Of a stretch of DNA of 20,852 bases, positions 6,193-14,541 are shown piece after piece; the first letter of the stretch is position 1, and every line of letters begins with the position of its first letter. The notes under the pieces were generated by a model. The model worked only from the letters and a program-made list of their open reading frames with translations, did no database searches and was not told where the DNA came from. Made by a program: the position numbers and the translations under genes. Where the stretch lies: positions 1 to 20,852 of the forward strand of contig JBKHDI010000064.1 of assembly GCA_046541415.1 (NCBI GenBank), given 5' to 3'. Origin of the DNA: CAZOVB01 sp046541415. GTDB taxonomy: Bacteria > Planctomycetota > Phycisphaerae > SM23-33.

Positions 6193-7338
6193 TTACCCCA
6201 AGCGGTTGCGGTAATCTTCGTAGCCGAATCTGCGGAAGACGTGCGGGGAATTGTCGCAGCGCCAGAGGGCGATGGATGGCAGGCGAACGCCGTTGAATGT
6301 GGTCGTCTTGACCATGGTGTAGTGGGCCATGTCGGTGAAGACCAGGCGGTCGCCCACTGTCAGGGGCCTGTCGAAGCTCCAGTCGCCGACGACATCGCCT
6401 GCCAGGCAGCTCAGGCCGCCGAGGCGGAAGGTATGGGGCTTTTCGCCGGGCAGCGCACCGCCGAGGATCTCGGGACGGTAGGGCATTTCCAGCACGTCGG
6501 GCATGTGGCAGGTGGCCGAGGCGTCGAGGATGGCCACCGGCCGATCGCCTGCGACAATATCCAGCACCGTGCACACCAAGTAGCCGGTGTTCAGGGCGAT
6601 CGCCTCGCCGGGCTCGAGGATGACGTCCAAGCCGTAGCGGCTGCGAACGGAACTGATCAGTTCGACAAGCAGGTTGACGTTGTACCCGGGGCGGGTGATG
6701 TGATGCCCGCCGCCGAAGTTGATCCAGCCGATCCGGTCGAAGAAGCGGGCGAACTTCTCTTCGACCACCGGCAGGGTGCGGGCCAGGACTTCGGCGCCCT
6801 GTTCGCACATGGTGTGGAAGTGAAGGCCATCGACGTCGGCCCAGTCTTCCTCCGCCGCTTCGGTCAGTTGTCCAGCCCGGATGCCCAGGCGCGAACCCGG
6901 GGCGCAGGGGTTGTACAGTTCGGTCTCGACCTCGGCGTATTCGGGGTTGATCCGCAGACCGATCTCGATGGCGCGCGGGGCATTGCGGATCGTCTCGCGG
7001 TGCAGGCGCAGCTGGGCCAGGGAGTTGAAGATGACGGTGTCGACCAGCTCGACCATCTCGGCCATGTCGTCCTGGCTGTAGGCCGGGGCGTAGGCGTGGA
7101 CCTCGCCGCGGAACTCTTCGCGTCCCAGGCGGGCTTCTGCGGTGCTGCTGGCGGCCACGCCGGGCAGGTATTCCCGGACGATCGACGCGACGGGCCACAT
7201 CGCAAAGCCCTTCAGCGCCAGCAGGATCCTGCACCGGGCCCGTTGCATTACATCGGCCAGCAGGGAGAGGTTCCTGCGGAGGCGGTCTTCTTCGACCACG
7301 TAGCAGGGCGAGGGCAGGGCGGTGAAATCGATGGCCAT
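6193..7338 (-). CDS. nspC: Carboxynorspermidine/carboxyspermidine decarboxylase (NspC)
   Basis: NspC is a PLP enzyme of the alanine racemase fold that decarboxylates carboxyspermidine (or carboxynorspermidine) to the free polyamine. ATG 7338 gives a 381-aa protein starting MAIDFTALPSPCYVV; the in-frame ATG 51 nt upstream lies inside the preceding gene. The PLP lysine is Lys43 in LLALKGFAMWP. Other family signatures are FHTMCEQ, the glycine loop INFGGGHHITRPGY, EPGEAIALNTGY and the C-terminal cysteine motif ATCHMPDVLEMPYRP. The gene starts 8 bp after the synthase stop, implying translational coupling. With agmatinase next door giving putrescine, spermidine rather than norspermidine is the likely product. 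Confidence 0.93.
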   Translation of the reverse strand: MAIDFTALPSPCYVVEEDRLRRNLSLLADVMQRARCRILLALKGFAMWPVASIVREYLPGVAASSTAEARLGREEFRGEVHAYAPAYSQDDMAEMVELVDTVIFNSLAQLRLHRETIRNAPRAIEIGLRINPEYAEVETELYNPCAPGSRLGIRAGQLTEAAEEDWADVDGLHFHTMCEQGAEVLARTLPVVEEKFARFFDRIGWINFGGGHHITRPGYNVNLLVELISSVRSRYGLDVILEPGEAIALNTGYLVCTVLDIVAGDRPVAILDASATCHMPDVLEMPYRPEILGGALPGEKPHTFRLGGLSCLAGDVVGDWSFDRPLTVGDRLVFTDMAHYTMVKTTTFNGVRLPSIALWRCDNSPHVFRRFGYEDYRNRLG

Positions 7339-7346
7339 GGCGGGGC

Positions 7347-8546
7347 TCAGTCTTCGACGGTGTCGCTGGGCTCGAACGTCTCGGTCCACGGCAGGCCGTA
7401 CCGGTTCAGGTCAGCCAGGAACGGGGCCGGATCGAACTGTTCCATGTTCCACACGCCGGGCTTCTTCCACTTGCCCTCGAGCATCATCTTGGCCCCGATC
7501 ATCGCGGGCACGCCGGTGGTGTAGCTGATCGCCTGCGAGCCGACTTCGCGGAAGCAGGCCTCGTGATCGCAGATGTTATAGATGTAGTACGTCCGGTCCT
7601 GGCCGTCCTTCTGGCCCCGGATCAGGCAGCCGATGCACGTGCGTCCCTTGGTCCGCCGGCCGAGATCGCCGGGGTCGGGCAGGACCGCCTTGAGGAACTG
7701 CAGGGGGATGATTTCCTGTCCCTGGTACTCGACCGGGTCGATCCGGGTCATGCCCACGTTTTCCAGCACGCGGAGGTGGGTCAGGTAGTTGTCCGAGAAG
7801 GTCATCCAGAACCGCATTTTCTCGATGCCCGGGATGTGCCTGGCCAGCGACTCCATCTCCTCGTGGTACATCAGGTAGATTTCGCGCGGGCCGATGCCTT
7901 CCGGGAAGTCGAAGCTCTGGTGGACGCTGAGCGGTTCGGTTTCGCTCCAGCCGCTGCCGTTCCAGTACCGTCCCTTGGCGGTCACTTCGCGGATGTTGAT
8001 TTCCGGGTTGAAGTTCGTCGCGAAGGGCAGGCCGTGGTCGCCGGCGTTGCAGTCGATGATGTCGATGGTGTCGATCTTGTCGAAGTGGTTCTTCCAGGCG
8101 TGTGCGCAGAAGACGTTGGTCACGCCGGGGTCGAAGCCGCTTCCCAGCAGGGCCATCAGGCCGGCCTGTTCGAATCGGTCGTGGTAATCCCACTGCCACT
8201 GGTAGCAGAATTTCGCCTCGTCGCGCGGTTCGTAGTTGGCGGTGTCCAGGTAGTCCGTGCCGGTTTCCAGGCAGGCATCCATGATGTGCAGGTCCTGGTA
8301 GGGCAGGGCGACGTTGAGCACCAGGTCGGGCTTGACGTCGCGGATCAGGGCGACCAGTTCGCCGACGTTATCGGCGTCCACGGCGGCGGTATGGATCTGG
8401 CCGGTCGCGTCGTCGGCGATGGCGTCGCACTTGCTCTTGGTGCGGCTGGCCAGGGTGATGTTTTCGAAGACCTCCCGGACCATGTCGCACTTCAGCGCGA
8501 CGACGCGGCCGACGCCTCCGGCGCCGATGATCAGCAGATTGGCCAT
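7347..8546 (-). CDS. Carboxy(nor)spermidine synthase, saccharopine-dehydrogenase family
   Basis: This 399-aa enzyme should reductively condense L-aspartate-4-semialdehyde with putrescine (or diaminopropane) using NADPH, giving carboxyspermidine. The N-terminal Rossmann motif IIGAGGVGRVVA (residues 6-17) and the saccharopine-dehydrogenase-like body (NVALPYQDLHIMDACLETG, GSGFDPGVTNVFCAHA) are clear. The assignment over true saccharopine dehydrogenase rests on this body and on the adjacent nspC. AAAGGAG precedes ATG 8546 with 8-nt spacing. It is the middle gene of the operon, 45 bp after pdaD and 8 bp before nspC. The ending (FEPSDTVED) is mildly acidic. Confidence 0.92.
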   Translation of the reverse strand: MANLLIIGAGGVGRVVALKCDMVREVFENITLASRTKSKCDAIADDATGQIHTAAVDADNVGELVALIRDVKPDLVLNVALPYQDLHIMDACLETGTDYLDTANYEPRDEAKFCYQWQWDYHDRFEQAGLMALLGSGFDPGVTNVFCAHAWKNHFDKIDTIDIIDCNAGDHGLPFATNFNPEINIREVTAKGRYWNGSGWSETEPLSVHQSFDFPEGIGPREIYLMYHEEMESLARHIPGIEKMRFWMTFSDNYLTHLRVLENVGMTRIDPVEYQGQEIIPLQFLKAVLPDPGDLGRRTKGRTCIGCLIRGQKDGQDRTYYIYNICDHEACFREVGSQAISYTTGVPAMIGAKMMLEGKWKKPGVWNMEQFDPAPFLADLNRYGLPWTETFEPSDTVED

Positions 8547-8591
8547 CTGGAAACTCCTTTCGCTGGTACGGTCGCAGGCGGGTCGGGTCGG

Positions 8592-9149
8592 CTAGAGCAG
8601 CATGACCGCGGCGGATATGACGGTGGTCCACAGGCCGTTCTTGTCGCCCTGGGCGGTCTGGACGGTGGCGCGGGTCTGGATGATCTTGCCGCTCATGCGG
8701 TAGATCTCCTTGCGTTCGTCGTAGGCCTCGTCGGGGTCGAACTCCACGCCGAGGGTGGTCGCCAGCATGGTCGCGGCCATGTCTTCGACCAGGTCGGCGA
8801 TCTTCTTGTTCTGCATGCCGTAGCCGTGGTGTTCGCTGATGTAGCCGTACTGGTGGCCTTCTGCGGGCACGGCCAACCCTACGCCCGCGCCGGCCAGGCG
8901 GCTGGGCTCGTTGGTGGCTGCTTCGGCCAGGACGACGAAGGTGATCTGTCCGGCCCGGAGGTGTTTGAGCCCTTGGGCCTTGGAGATGATCTTGCACTCG
9001 GGAGGCAGGATGCTGCTGACGCGGACGAGGTTGCACTGTTCGATGCCCGCATGGCGCAGGGCCAACTCGAAGCTCTGCAACTTGTTCTTGTGCTTGCCGA
9101 CGCCCTTGGTGAAAAAGACGTTCTTGGGTACGAGGGGGGAACGATCCAT
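8592..9149 (-). CDS. pdaD: Pyruvoyl-dependent arginine decarboxylase
   Basis: PvlArgDC converts arginine to agmatine. It is made as a proenzyme that cleaves itself between two serines and turns the second into a pyruvoyl group. The 185-aa length fits. The cleavage motif is visible as LVRVSSILPP, so the break should fall between Ser45 and Ser46, matching the Ser52-Ser53 site of the Methanocaldococcus enzyme. Further family features are PAEGHQYGYISEHHGYG (about 95-111) and the conserved ATTLGVEFDPDEAYDERKEIY segment near the C-terminus. AGGAG lies 11 nt before ATG 9149. It is the first gene of the minus-strand polyamine operon and supplies agmatine to the divergent agmatinase. Confidence 0.94.
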   Translation of the reverse strand: MDRSPLVPKNVFFTKGVGKHKNKLQSFELALRHAGIEQCNLVRVSSILPPECKIISKAQGLKHLRAGQITFVVLAEAATNEPSRLAGAGVGLAVPAEGHQYGYISEHHGYGMQNKKIADLVEDMAATMLATTLGVEFDPDEAYDERKEIYRMSGKIIQTRATVQTAQGDKNGLWTTVISAAVMLL

Positions 9150-9235
9150 GGTTCCTGTGGCTCCTGATCAGCGGGTCGCGTGGGCTCTCGGCCTGGCCGG
9201 CAGGTCCTGGTTCCGCCGGTCCCGGAAAGGGGGGT

Positions 9236-9264
9236 ATCATAGCGCCGCACCTGCCAGGACGCAA
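9236..9264 (-). promoter_or_regulatory. Promoter of the pdaD operon
   Basis: On the minus strand TTGCGT (9264-9259), a 17-nt spacer and TATGAT (9241-9236). The predicted start near 9229 leaves a leader of about 80 nt before pdaD. The -35 regions of this promoter and the agmatinase promoter are about 35 bp apart, back to back, allowing joint control. Confidence 0.6.
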
Positions 9265-9298
9265 AGAAATTCACCCGGCCGCGGCGCCGGCAGCGATC

Positions 9299-9327
9299 TT
9301 GACTTGCCCCCCCCAACCGATTAGTCT
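9299..9327 (+). promoter_or_regulatory. Promoter of the agmatinase gene
   Basis: TTGACT (9299-9304), a 17-nt spacer and TAGTCT (9322-9327) on the plus strand. The predicted start near 9334 gives a leader of about 30 nt to the TTG start at 9365. This rules out the longer frame that would begin at 9299. Confidence 0.55.
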
Positions 9328-9364
9328 TTCTGCCCTTTGCAGCGATCCCAGCCTGAGGAATCCC

Positions 9365-10243
9365 TTGGACCAGCCACCGACCTTCATGGACCTGCCCCCC
9401 CAGCTGCGCGACCGGCAGAGCAGCCGCTATGCCGTCCTGCCCGTGCCGTACGAGGGGACCGTCAGCTACAAGACCGGCACGGCCGCCGGGCCCGAGGCCA
9501 TCCTCGACGCATCGCCCCAGTTGGAGTACTTCGACGAACAGCTCTGCGGGGAATTCTACCAGGCGGGCATCTACACCGCCGATGCAGTCCAGGCCCAGCC
9601 CACCCCGGCAGAGCAGATGGCCGCCGTCCGTGCCGCCGCCGGGCCCCTGCTGGAGGAGGGCAAGTTCCTGCTGACTCTCGGGGGCGAACACAGCATTACA
9701 GCGCCGCTGGTGGCCGCGACGGCCCAGGCTCTCGGGCCGATCAGCGTGCTGCAGATCGACGCTCATGCCGACCTGCGAGACAGCTACGACGGAACGCGCC
9801 ACTCCCACGCCGCGGTCATGCGACGCGTCCTGGAAATCACCCCGGATATCTGCCAGGTGGGCATCCGAAATATCTCCAAGGAAGAATACGAGGACTGTCG
9901 TCGGCAGATCGACGCGGTCTTCAGCCCGTCACGCATCCGCCGCCAGGCCGACTGGATCGACCGCGCCATCGGCCGACTGGGTCCGACGGTCTACCTGACC
10001 ATCGACATCGACGGGCTCGACCCGTCGATCGCGCCGGGAACGGGCACGCCGGAACCGGACGGCCTGAGCTGGGTCCAGGCGATCGACCTGCTGGAAGCCC
10101 TCTTCCGCCGGCGTAACGTCGTGGCCGCCGACATCGTCGAGGTCCGCCCCATCCCGCCCAACCACGTCACCGAATTCCTCGCCGCCAAACTCGCCTACAA
10201 GATCATCGCCTTCCACCAGGCGTTTGGGCAGGTCGGGCAGTAG
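9365..10243 (+). CDS. speB: Agmatinase (ureohydrolase family)
   Basis: Agmatinase hydrolyses agmatine to putrescine and urea with a two-manganese centre. The start is TTG 9365, preceded by GAGGA at a good distance, giving 292 aa; ATG 9386 has no ribosome site. All metal motifs are present: His109 in LGGEHS (Glu replaces the more common Asp of GGDHS, a known variant), Asp132/His134/Asp136 in DAHADLRD, and Asp214/Asp216 in TIDIDGLDPSIAPGTGTPEP. Residues 147-150 (SHAA) fit the substrate loop. Arginase or guanidinobutyrase cannot be excluded by sequence alone. However, the divergent arginine decarboxylase and the downstream use of putrescine make agmatinase by far the likeliest. Confidence 0.92.
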   Translation: MDQPPTFMDLPPQLRDRQSSRYAVLPVPYEGTVSYKTGTAAGPEAILDASPQLEYFDEQLCGEFYQAGIYTADAVQAQPTPAEQMAAVRAAAGPLLEEGKFLLTLGGEHSITAPLVAATAQALGPISVLQIDAHADLRDSYDGTRHSHAAVMRRVLEITPDICQVGIRNISKEEYEDCRRQIDAVFSPSRIRRQADWIDRAIGRLGPTVYLTIDIDGLDPSIAPGTGTPEPDGLSWVQAIDLLEALFRRRNVVAADIVEVRPIPPNHVTEFLAAKLAYKIIAFHQAFGQVGQ

Positions 10244-10269
10244 TCCCTCCACCAGACCAGAGCACGTCC

Positions 10270-10299
10270 TTGTCTGCCTTCCCTCGGCGGTCGTAAAAT
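10270..10299 (+). promoter_or_regulatory. Promoter of the HEAT-like lipoprotein gene
   Basis: TTGTCT (10270-10275), an 18-nt spacer and TAAAAT (10294-10299), a near-consensus -10. The start near 10306 gives a leader of about 28 nt. An in-frame ATG at 10298 overlaps the -10 and cannot be used from this promoter. Confidence 0.6.
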
Positions 10300-10333
10300 G
10301 CAGCAGGCCGGTGCGGTAGATCGGAGGACGACC

Positions 10334-11167
10334 ATGATCAGGATTCGGGTGGTACTGTGGGTGGTTTTCGCCGGGCTGCTGGCCGGGTGCAGCGACGAGC
10401 CGGACCGCCGCGGTCAGCAACAGCAGCCGGCTGGGCCGAACGCCCCTGCCGGGCAGATCGAACTTGACGGCCTGCCGGCAACGGTGCGCCAACTGGTCCT
10501 GGAGATGCGGCGAGGCGACAACGACGCGCGTCGCTCTGCCGTCGAGGCCTTGGGCGACCTGGGCAGCCAGGCCGCAGCGGTCCTGCCCGAGCTGCGGGGC
10601 TATCTCGATGACGAGGACGCCCAGGTCCGCATCGCCGCGGCCAAGTCGATCGCACAAATCCAGCAGGCCCGACGCGAGCAACCCCTGGCGGTGGCCGACG
10701 TGGCCGGCGAGTACATCACCCGGGCCCAACAACGGCAGCAGCGATCGGTTACGGGCATATGGAAGACCCGCACCGGCGATTCGGTCGTCTCGCCCTACGC
10801 GAACCATCCCGTAGACGAGGGGCTCGAGGTGTCCGAGGCCTTCCTGTCCCGGATCCGCGTGCGGATCAACGAATCCGGCCAGGCACAGTTGACCTTGCCC
10901 GTGCCACCGGCCTTTGCGGCTGATTTCGAGAACCAGACCGAGATCGACTTGGTCGGGCGTTGCGACGTTTCGGAGAACAAGATGGTCATACGGGCCCACC
11001 GCTCGCTGGGCCTGACCAAAACGCTGGGAATCTCGGCGATGGTCGAGCGTCCCGAACCGGGCGAGGATGATCGGCAGCCCAATCTCCTGCTCAGCATCAA
11101 GCTGACCTTCGTCGGCAACCGCGACATCCTCGAATCAGCCGCCTGGCTGGAGATGATCCGCCAGTAG
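10334..11167 (+). CDS. HEAT-repeat-like lipoprotein
   Basis: This 277-aa protein begins at ATG 10334, preceded by GGAGG with 6-7 nt spacing. Residues 1-19 form a lipoprotein signal ending in LLAGC (Cys19), so it should be anchored on the outer face of a membrane. A Gln/Pro-rich linker follows (about 25-45). Residues 50-115 carry HEAT/PBS-lyase-like helical repeats (NDARRSAVEALGDLGSQAAA, DAQVRIAAAKSIAQIQQ), a protein-interaction scaffold. The rest (about 140-277) is probably beta-rich (VTGIWKTRTGDSVVSPY, QAQLTLPVPPAFAADF) and I do not recognise it. It stands alone, convergent with the next gene across 34 bp. Function unknown. Confidence 0.85.
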   Translation: MIRIRVVLWVVFAGLLAGCSDEPDRRGQQQQPAGPNAPAGQIELDGLPATVRQLVLEMRRGDNDARRSAVEALGDLGSQAAAVLPELRGYLDDEDAQVRIAAAKSIAQIQQARREQPLAVADVAGEYITRAQQRQQRSVTGIWKTRTGDSVVSPYANHPVDEGLEVSEAFLSRIRVRINESGQAQLTLPVPPAFAADFENQTEIDLVGRCDVSENKMVIRAHRSLGLTKTLGISAMVERPEPGEDDRQPNLLLSIKLTFVGNRDILESAAWLEMIRQ

Positions 11168-11201
11168 ACGCTGCCCCCGCGATCGATCCATCATGTCGGT
11201 A

Positions 11202-12683
11202 TCAGATGTCCAGGTTTCTGCGCAGGAAGCTTTCTGTAAGCTGGCTGCAGGCGATCAGCAGGCTGTCGACAGGAAGTGATCCGACCTGGTCCCAGCTGTC
11301 GGCAGGGAGAATCAGTTGTTCCTTCGGACCTACGACGAAGCAACGGCCCTTGAACCGAGGGAACGTTTCCATGAACTGGTACAGGCTTTCGCGGTCGTGT
11401 CTGGCCGACGAAGTGACCTCAAATGCCATCGGTGCCTCCGGATGGTCGTACACCAGATCGACCTCATACTTCTTCTCCCTCCAGTGGAACAGGCGTACCT
11501 GGGTCTGCTGTGACAATGCATGGAGATGAGAGGCCACGATGTTCTCCAGGAGCAATCCCATCTCCGCGTGGTCATCCAGCGGGGAAAGCCCGCGCTGAAG
11601 GGCTGCATTCCGCAGGGCCGTGTCGACGAAGAACAACTTCCTGCCGCGTTTCTGGCGTTTGGGCTCACTGCCGGAAAAGTTCTGCAGCGTGAAAATGAGG
11701 AAAGACTGTTCCAGGTAGACCACGTACTTCTCAAGGGTAGGCTTGGAAACACCAAGGTCGCTGCAGATGTTGGAAGGAGAGAAGATCTGGGCGATCTGGC
11801 CGGCCAGCGTATAGAGAACGCGCTCCAGGCTGGAGGGGTTATCGACACCGTAAGCCTGGGGGATGTCGCGATAGATGGTCCGCTCAATTGCGTCGGTGCG
11901 AAGAATCCTTTGCGATCGGAACAGTCCGTCGGCCAGGTTGTCTTGTCTGGACTCGTCATCGAGAATCAACTCCGGAAACCCGCCGACCAGGATCAGCCGT
12001 CTCCGGATCTCCGAAAGGCCGGCTGGACTGGGCGGGTCGGAGAAAAGCTGATCTACCACTTCTGAAAGATTGTCGCCCGAGATGGCAGGCACCTGCCGGC
12101 CCAGCAGTGCAAGAAACCCACCGATCAGGTACGGGGCCAGATACTGCTCTTCCCAGCGTCCGACTCCGCTCTCGGTCCTCTTGTCCCGCAGCAGGGCTGT
12201 TGCGCTGGACGAGCCGGCGATCTGCACAGGCCAGTTCTCGTCGTAGAAGGTCTTCAGCCACTTGTCCCAGTTCTTCGCATAGGTCAATTCATCGAGGAAA
12301 AGGAATGTGGGCTGCTGCTCATCGGCCTGGCTCATCTTGATCACGCTCCGGACGAGGCTGCCCAGGTCAACCTCCATCAGAAGTGGATGATCCAGCCGCA
12401 ACCACCAAAGGCGCATGGGATCGATCCCTTCGCGAAGAAGCGAACGCACCGATTGATACAGGCATGTCGTCTTGCCCACACGTCTGGGCCCAAGGATCAA
12501 CTGGTAGCGACGGGGTCGGTTCGTCGCAAGCCGGCACCACAGACGTTTGGCGAGTTCCCGTTCAGTCCGGAAGGCCAGGCTTTCGGGTACCTCCCCTGTG
12601 ACATGCCATGGATTCTGCTCGCGGAAGACCTTCATGTAATCTTCCGGTTTCGGCTGCCAGACAGGTCTTCGGATTCTGCTCAT
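11202..12683 (-). CDS. AAA-type ATPase with DUF4143-like C-terminal domain
   Basis: The 493-aa protein has an N-terminal P-loop ATPase of the AAA_14 kind: Walker A GPRRVGKT at 65-72, Walker B FLFLDEL with Asp131-Glu132, and the sensor-like QIAGSSSATALL at 154-165. A winged-helix-like segment (SNICSDLGVSKPTLEKYVVYLEQSFLI) precedes a C-terminal PD-(D/E)XK-like fold with Glu380, Asp409 (KYEVDLVY) and Glu422. The usual Lys of the E-x-K motif is replaced (FEVTSS), so nuclease activity is doubtful. Such genes are common, often solitary, and sometimes mobile or linked to host conflict; no role can be assigned here. TAAGGA lies before ATG 12683. Its base composition appears lower in GC than the flanks, hinting at acquisition. 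Confidence 0.88.
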   Translation of the reverse strand: MSRIRRPVWQPKPEDYMKVFREQNPWHVTGEVPESLAFRTERELAKRLWCRLATNRPRRYQLILGPRRVGKTTCLYQSVRSLLREGIDPMRLWWLRLDHPLLMEVDLGSLVRSVIKMSQADEQQPTFLFLDELTYAKNWDKWLKTFYDENWPVQIAGSSSATALLRDKRTESGVGRWEEQYLAPYLIGGFLALLGRQVPAISGDNLSEVVDQLFSDPPSPAGLSEIRRRLILVGGFPELILDDESRQDNLADGLFRSQRILRTDAIERTIYRDIPQAYGVDNPSSLERVLYTLAGQIAQIFSPSNICSDLGVSKPTLEKYVVYLEQSFLIFTLQNFSGSEPKRQKRGRKLFFVDTALRNAALQRGLSPLDDHAEMGLLLENIVASHLHALSQQTQVRLFHWREKKYEVDLVYDHPEAPMAFEVTSSARHDRESLYQFMETFPRFKGRCFVVGPKEQLILPADSWDQVGSLPVDSLLIACSQLTESFLRRNLDI

Positions 12684-12730
12684 GATTTCCTTATCGTCAC
12701 TTTAAGGCAATCCGGGAGAGGCATAAATAG

Positions 12731-12758
12731 ATATTAAGGAAACGGTGAAGTAATACAA
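12731..12758 (-). promoter_or_regulatory. Promoter of the AAA/DUF4143 gene
   Basis: On the minus strand TTGTAT (12758-12753), a 16-nt spacer and TAATAT (12736-12731), in a local AT-rich stretch unusual for this window. The leader would be about 40 nt. Confidence 0.45.
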
Positions 12759-12809
12759 GGTTCTTATCGCCGTGCTCGAGGGTGTGTTTTCGGAGAATTC
12801 GCATACTTC

Positions 12810-14534
12810 TCAGCGTTGTTTCAGCCAGGCTTGCAGGTCGGGCGCGGTGAGGGTGTTGAGGATGTCGGCGGGGCGGGCCCAGCCGCGCTGGGCGGTCAGG
12901 ATGCCGTATCGCATGGCCTCCAGCTCGAAGGTGCTGTGGGCGTCGGTGTTGATGATGATCTTCGCCCCGGCGGCGATCGCGGCCCGGACGTGCACGTCCC
13001 GCAGGTCCAGGCGCGAGTCGGAGGCGTTGATCTCCAGGGCGGTGTCGTGCGCCGCGGCCGCGGCGGCGATCGCCTCGATGTCCAGTTCCATTCCCTCGCG
13101 CCGGCCGATCAGGCGCCCCGACGGATGCCCGATGCAATGGACATACGGACACTCGATGGCCCGGAGGAACCGCGCGGTGGCCTCCTCACGCTTCTGCGAC
13201 AGGGCCGAGTGCGGCGAGCCGACGACGAAGTCCAGTTGCCCCAGCGTCGCATCGTCGAAGTCCAGCGAGCCGTCCTTGAAGATGTCCACCTCGATGCCCA
13301 CCAGCACGAGCATGTCCGGGAAATCCCCAGCCGTTCGGCGGATCTGCTCGGCGTGGCGTTTGAGCCTGTCCTCATTCAGGCCGTTGGCCTGGACCTGGCT
13401 CTTGGAGTGGTCGGAGATGCACAGATAGCGGTAGCCGCGGTCGCGGCAGGCGGCAATCATCTCGGCAATGCTGTTGGCCCCGTCCGAGGCCGTCGTGTGC
13501 ATGTGCAGGTCGCCGCGGATGTCCGAGAGTTGGACCAGCTCGGGCAGCTGGCCCGCCTCGGCCGCCTGGATCTCGCCGCGGTCCTCCCGCAGTTGCGGGG
13601 GGATCCACGCCAGGCCCAGCTTCTCGTAAATGCCTTCCTCGTCGCGGCCCGCGATGCGCGTTTCCCCGTCGAACAGGCCGTACTCGTTGAGCTTCCAGCC
13701 CTGCTTGATCGCCCGCTGGCGCAGGGCGACGTTGTGGTCCTTCGAGCCGGTGAAGTAGCACATCGCAGCGCCGTAGCTGTCCGGCTCGATGACGCGCAGG
13801 TCCGCCTCGATCCCCTCTTCGAGCAACACGAAGCACTTGACCGGGCCGCGCGAGAGGACCTTGGCTACGTCCTGGCCGCCGGCGTGGGCCTCGATGGCGG
13901 CCTCGGCGGCGGCGCCGGCAGCCTCAACGAGGATGTCGATGTCGCCGATGGTCTCCTTGCCGCGTCGCAGCGACCCGGCCGGGCTGATCCGCCCAATGCC
14001 GTCGACCTCTTCGATCCGCTCGATCAGACGGCGGGCCAGCTCGTCGGCTGCCCCCAGGCGGATTCGCCCGGCAGAGGCCTCGACAAAGGCCAGCGAATCG
14101 GCGATCTGCTGGATCTTCTTTTTGCCCAGCCCGTGGATCTCGGCCAGCCGCTCGGGCGTCTCGTGAATGGCCAGGCGCAGCTGGTCCAGGCTGGTGATTC
14201 CACCCTGTTTCCAGAGTCTGGCGACGGTCTTGGGCCCCAGGCCCGGCAGGGACAGAAGCGCGGGCAAATGTTCGGGCACCTGGGCGAGCAGTTGCTGGTG
14301 GTCGTCGATCCGGCCGGTCTGGAAGAACTGCCCGATCCGCCCGGCCGTGCCTTCGCCAATGCCCTCGAGCTCCCTCAGGCGGCCTTGTTCGGCCAGCTGT
14401 CGCAGGTCTTCGGTCGCATCGCCGAGGATGCGGGAGACCTTCCGGTAGCTGTTTACGCGGAAGCGGTTCTCGCCGAGCAGTTCCATCAGGTCGGCGATCT
14501 GGTTGAAGATGTCGGCCAGTTCGGTGTTGGACAT
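12810..14534 (-). CDS. polX: Family X DNA polymerase with PHP nuclease domain (PolX)
   Basis: Bacterial PolX fills short gaps in base excision repair and its PHP domain supplies 3'-5' exonuclease/phosphatase activity. ATG 14534 gives 574 aa, the usual size (570 in Bacillus); the longer frame adds 35 residues overlapping the end of tsaD. In order: the 8-kDa-like helical domain with helix-hairpin-helix motifs (LEGIGEGTAGRIGQF, LPGLGPKTVARLW, IHGLGKKKIQQIAD), then the palm with AGSLRRGKETIGDIDILV, whose Asp198 and Asp200 bind metal. The PHP domain starts at DLHMHTTASDG (Asp342, His344, His346), with SDHSKSQ, HPSGRLIG and INTDAHS. No Shine-Dalgarno is present. A -10 TACAAT lies 7 nt before the ATG, so a leaderless transcript is likely besides readthrough from tsaD. 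Confidence 0.95.
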   Translation of the reverse strand: MSNTELADIFNQIADLMELLGENRFRVNSYRKVSRILGDATEDLRQLAEQGRLRELEGIGEGTAGRIGQFFQTGRIDDHQQLLAQVPEHLPALLSLPGLGPKTVARLWKQGGITSLDQLRLAIHETPERLAEIHGLGKKKIQQIADSLAFVEASAGRIRLGAADELARRLIERIEEVDGIGRISPAGSLRRGKETIGDIDILVEAAGAAAEAAIEAHAGGQDVAKVLSRGPVKCFVLLEEGIEADLRVIEPDSYGAAMCYFTGSKDHNVALRQRAIKQGWKLNEYGLFDGETRIAGRDEEGIYEKLGLAWIPPQLREDRGEIQAAEAGQLPELVQLSDIRGDLHMHTTASDGANSIAEMIAACRDRGYRYLCISDHSKSQVQANGLNEDRLKRHAEQIRRTAGDFPDMLVLVGIEVDIFKDGSLDFDDATLGQLDFVVGSPHSALSQKREEATARFLRAIECPYVHCIGHPSGRLIGRREGMELDIEAIAAAAAAHDTALEINASDSRLDLRDVHVRAAIAAGAKIIINTDAHSTFELEAMRYGILTAQRGWARPADILNTLTAPDLQAWLKQR

Positions 14535-14541
14535 GCCGGAG

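Noticed and set aside
5953..6213. Plus-strand reading with a hydrophobic Val/Leu run followed by a basic stretch
   Set aside because: It has no in-frame ATG, GTG or TTG start before the hydrophobic run, which is just the complement of the GAC/GAG tract.
7563..9167. 534-codon plus-strand frame across pdaD and the synthase gene
   Set aside because: It spans two real minus-strand genes and their gap; no recognisable protein.
9299..9364. Upstream TTG start for agmatinase
   Set aside because: It coincides with the -35 hexamer, and GAGGA marks TTG 9365 as the start.
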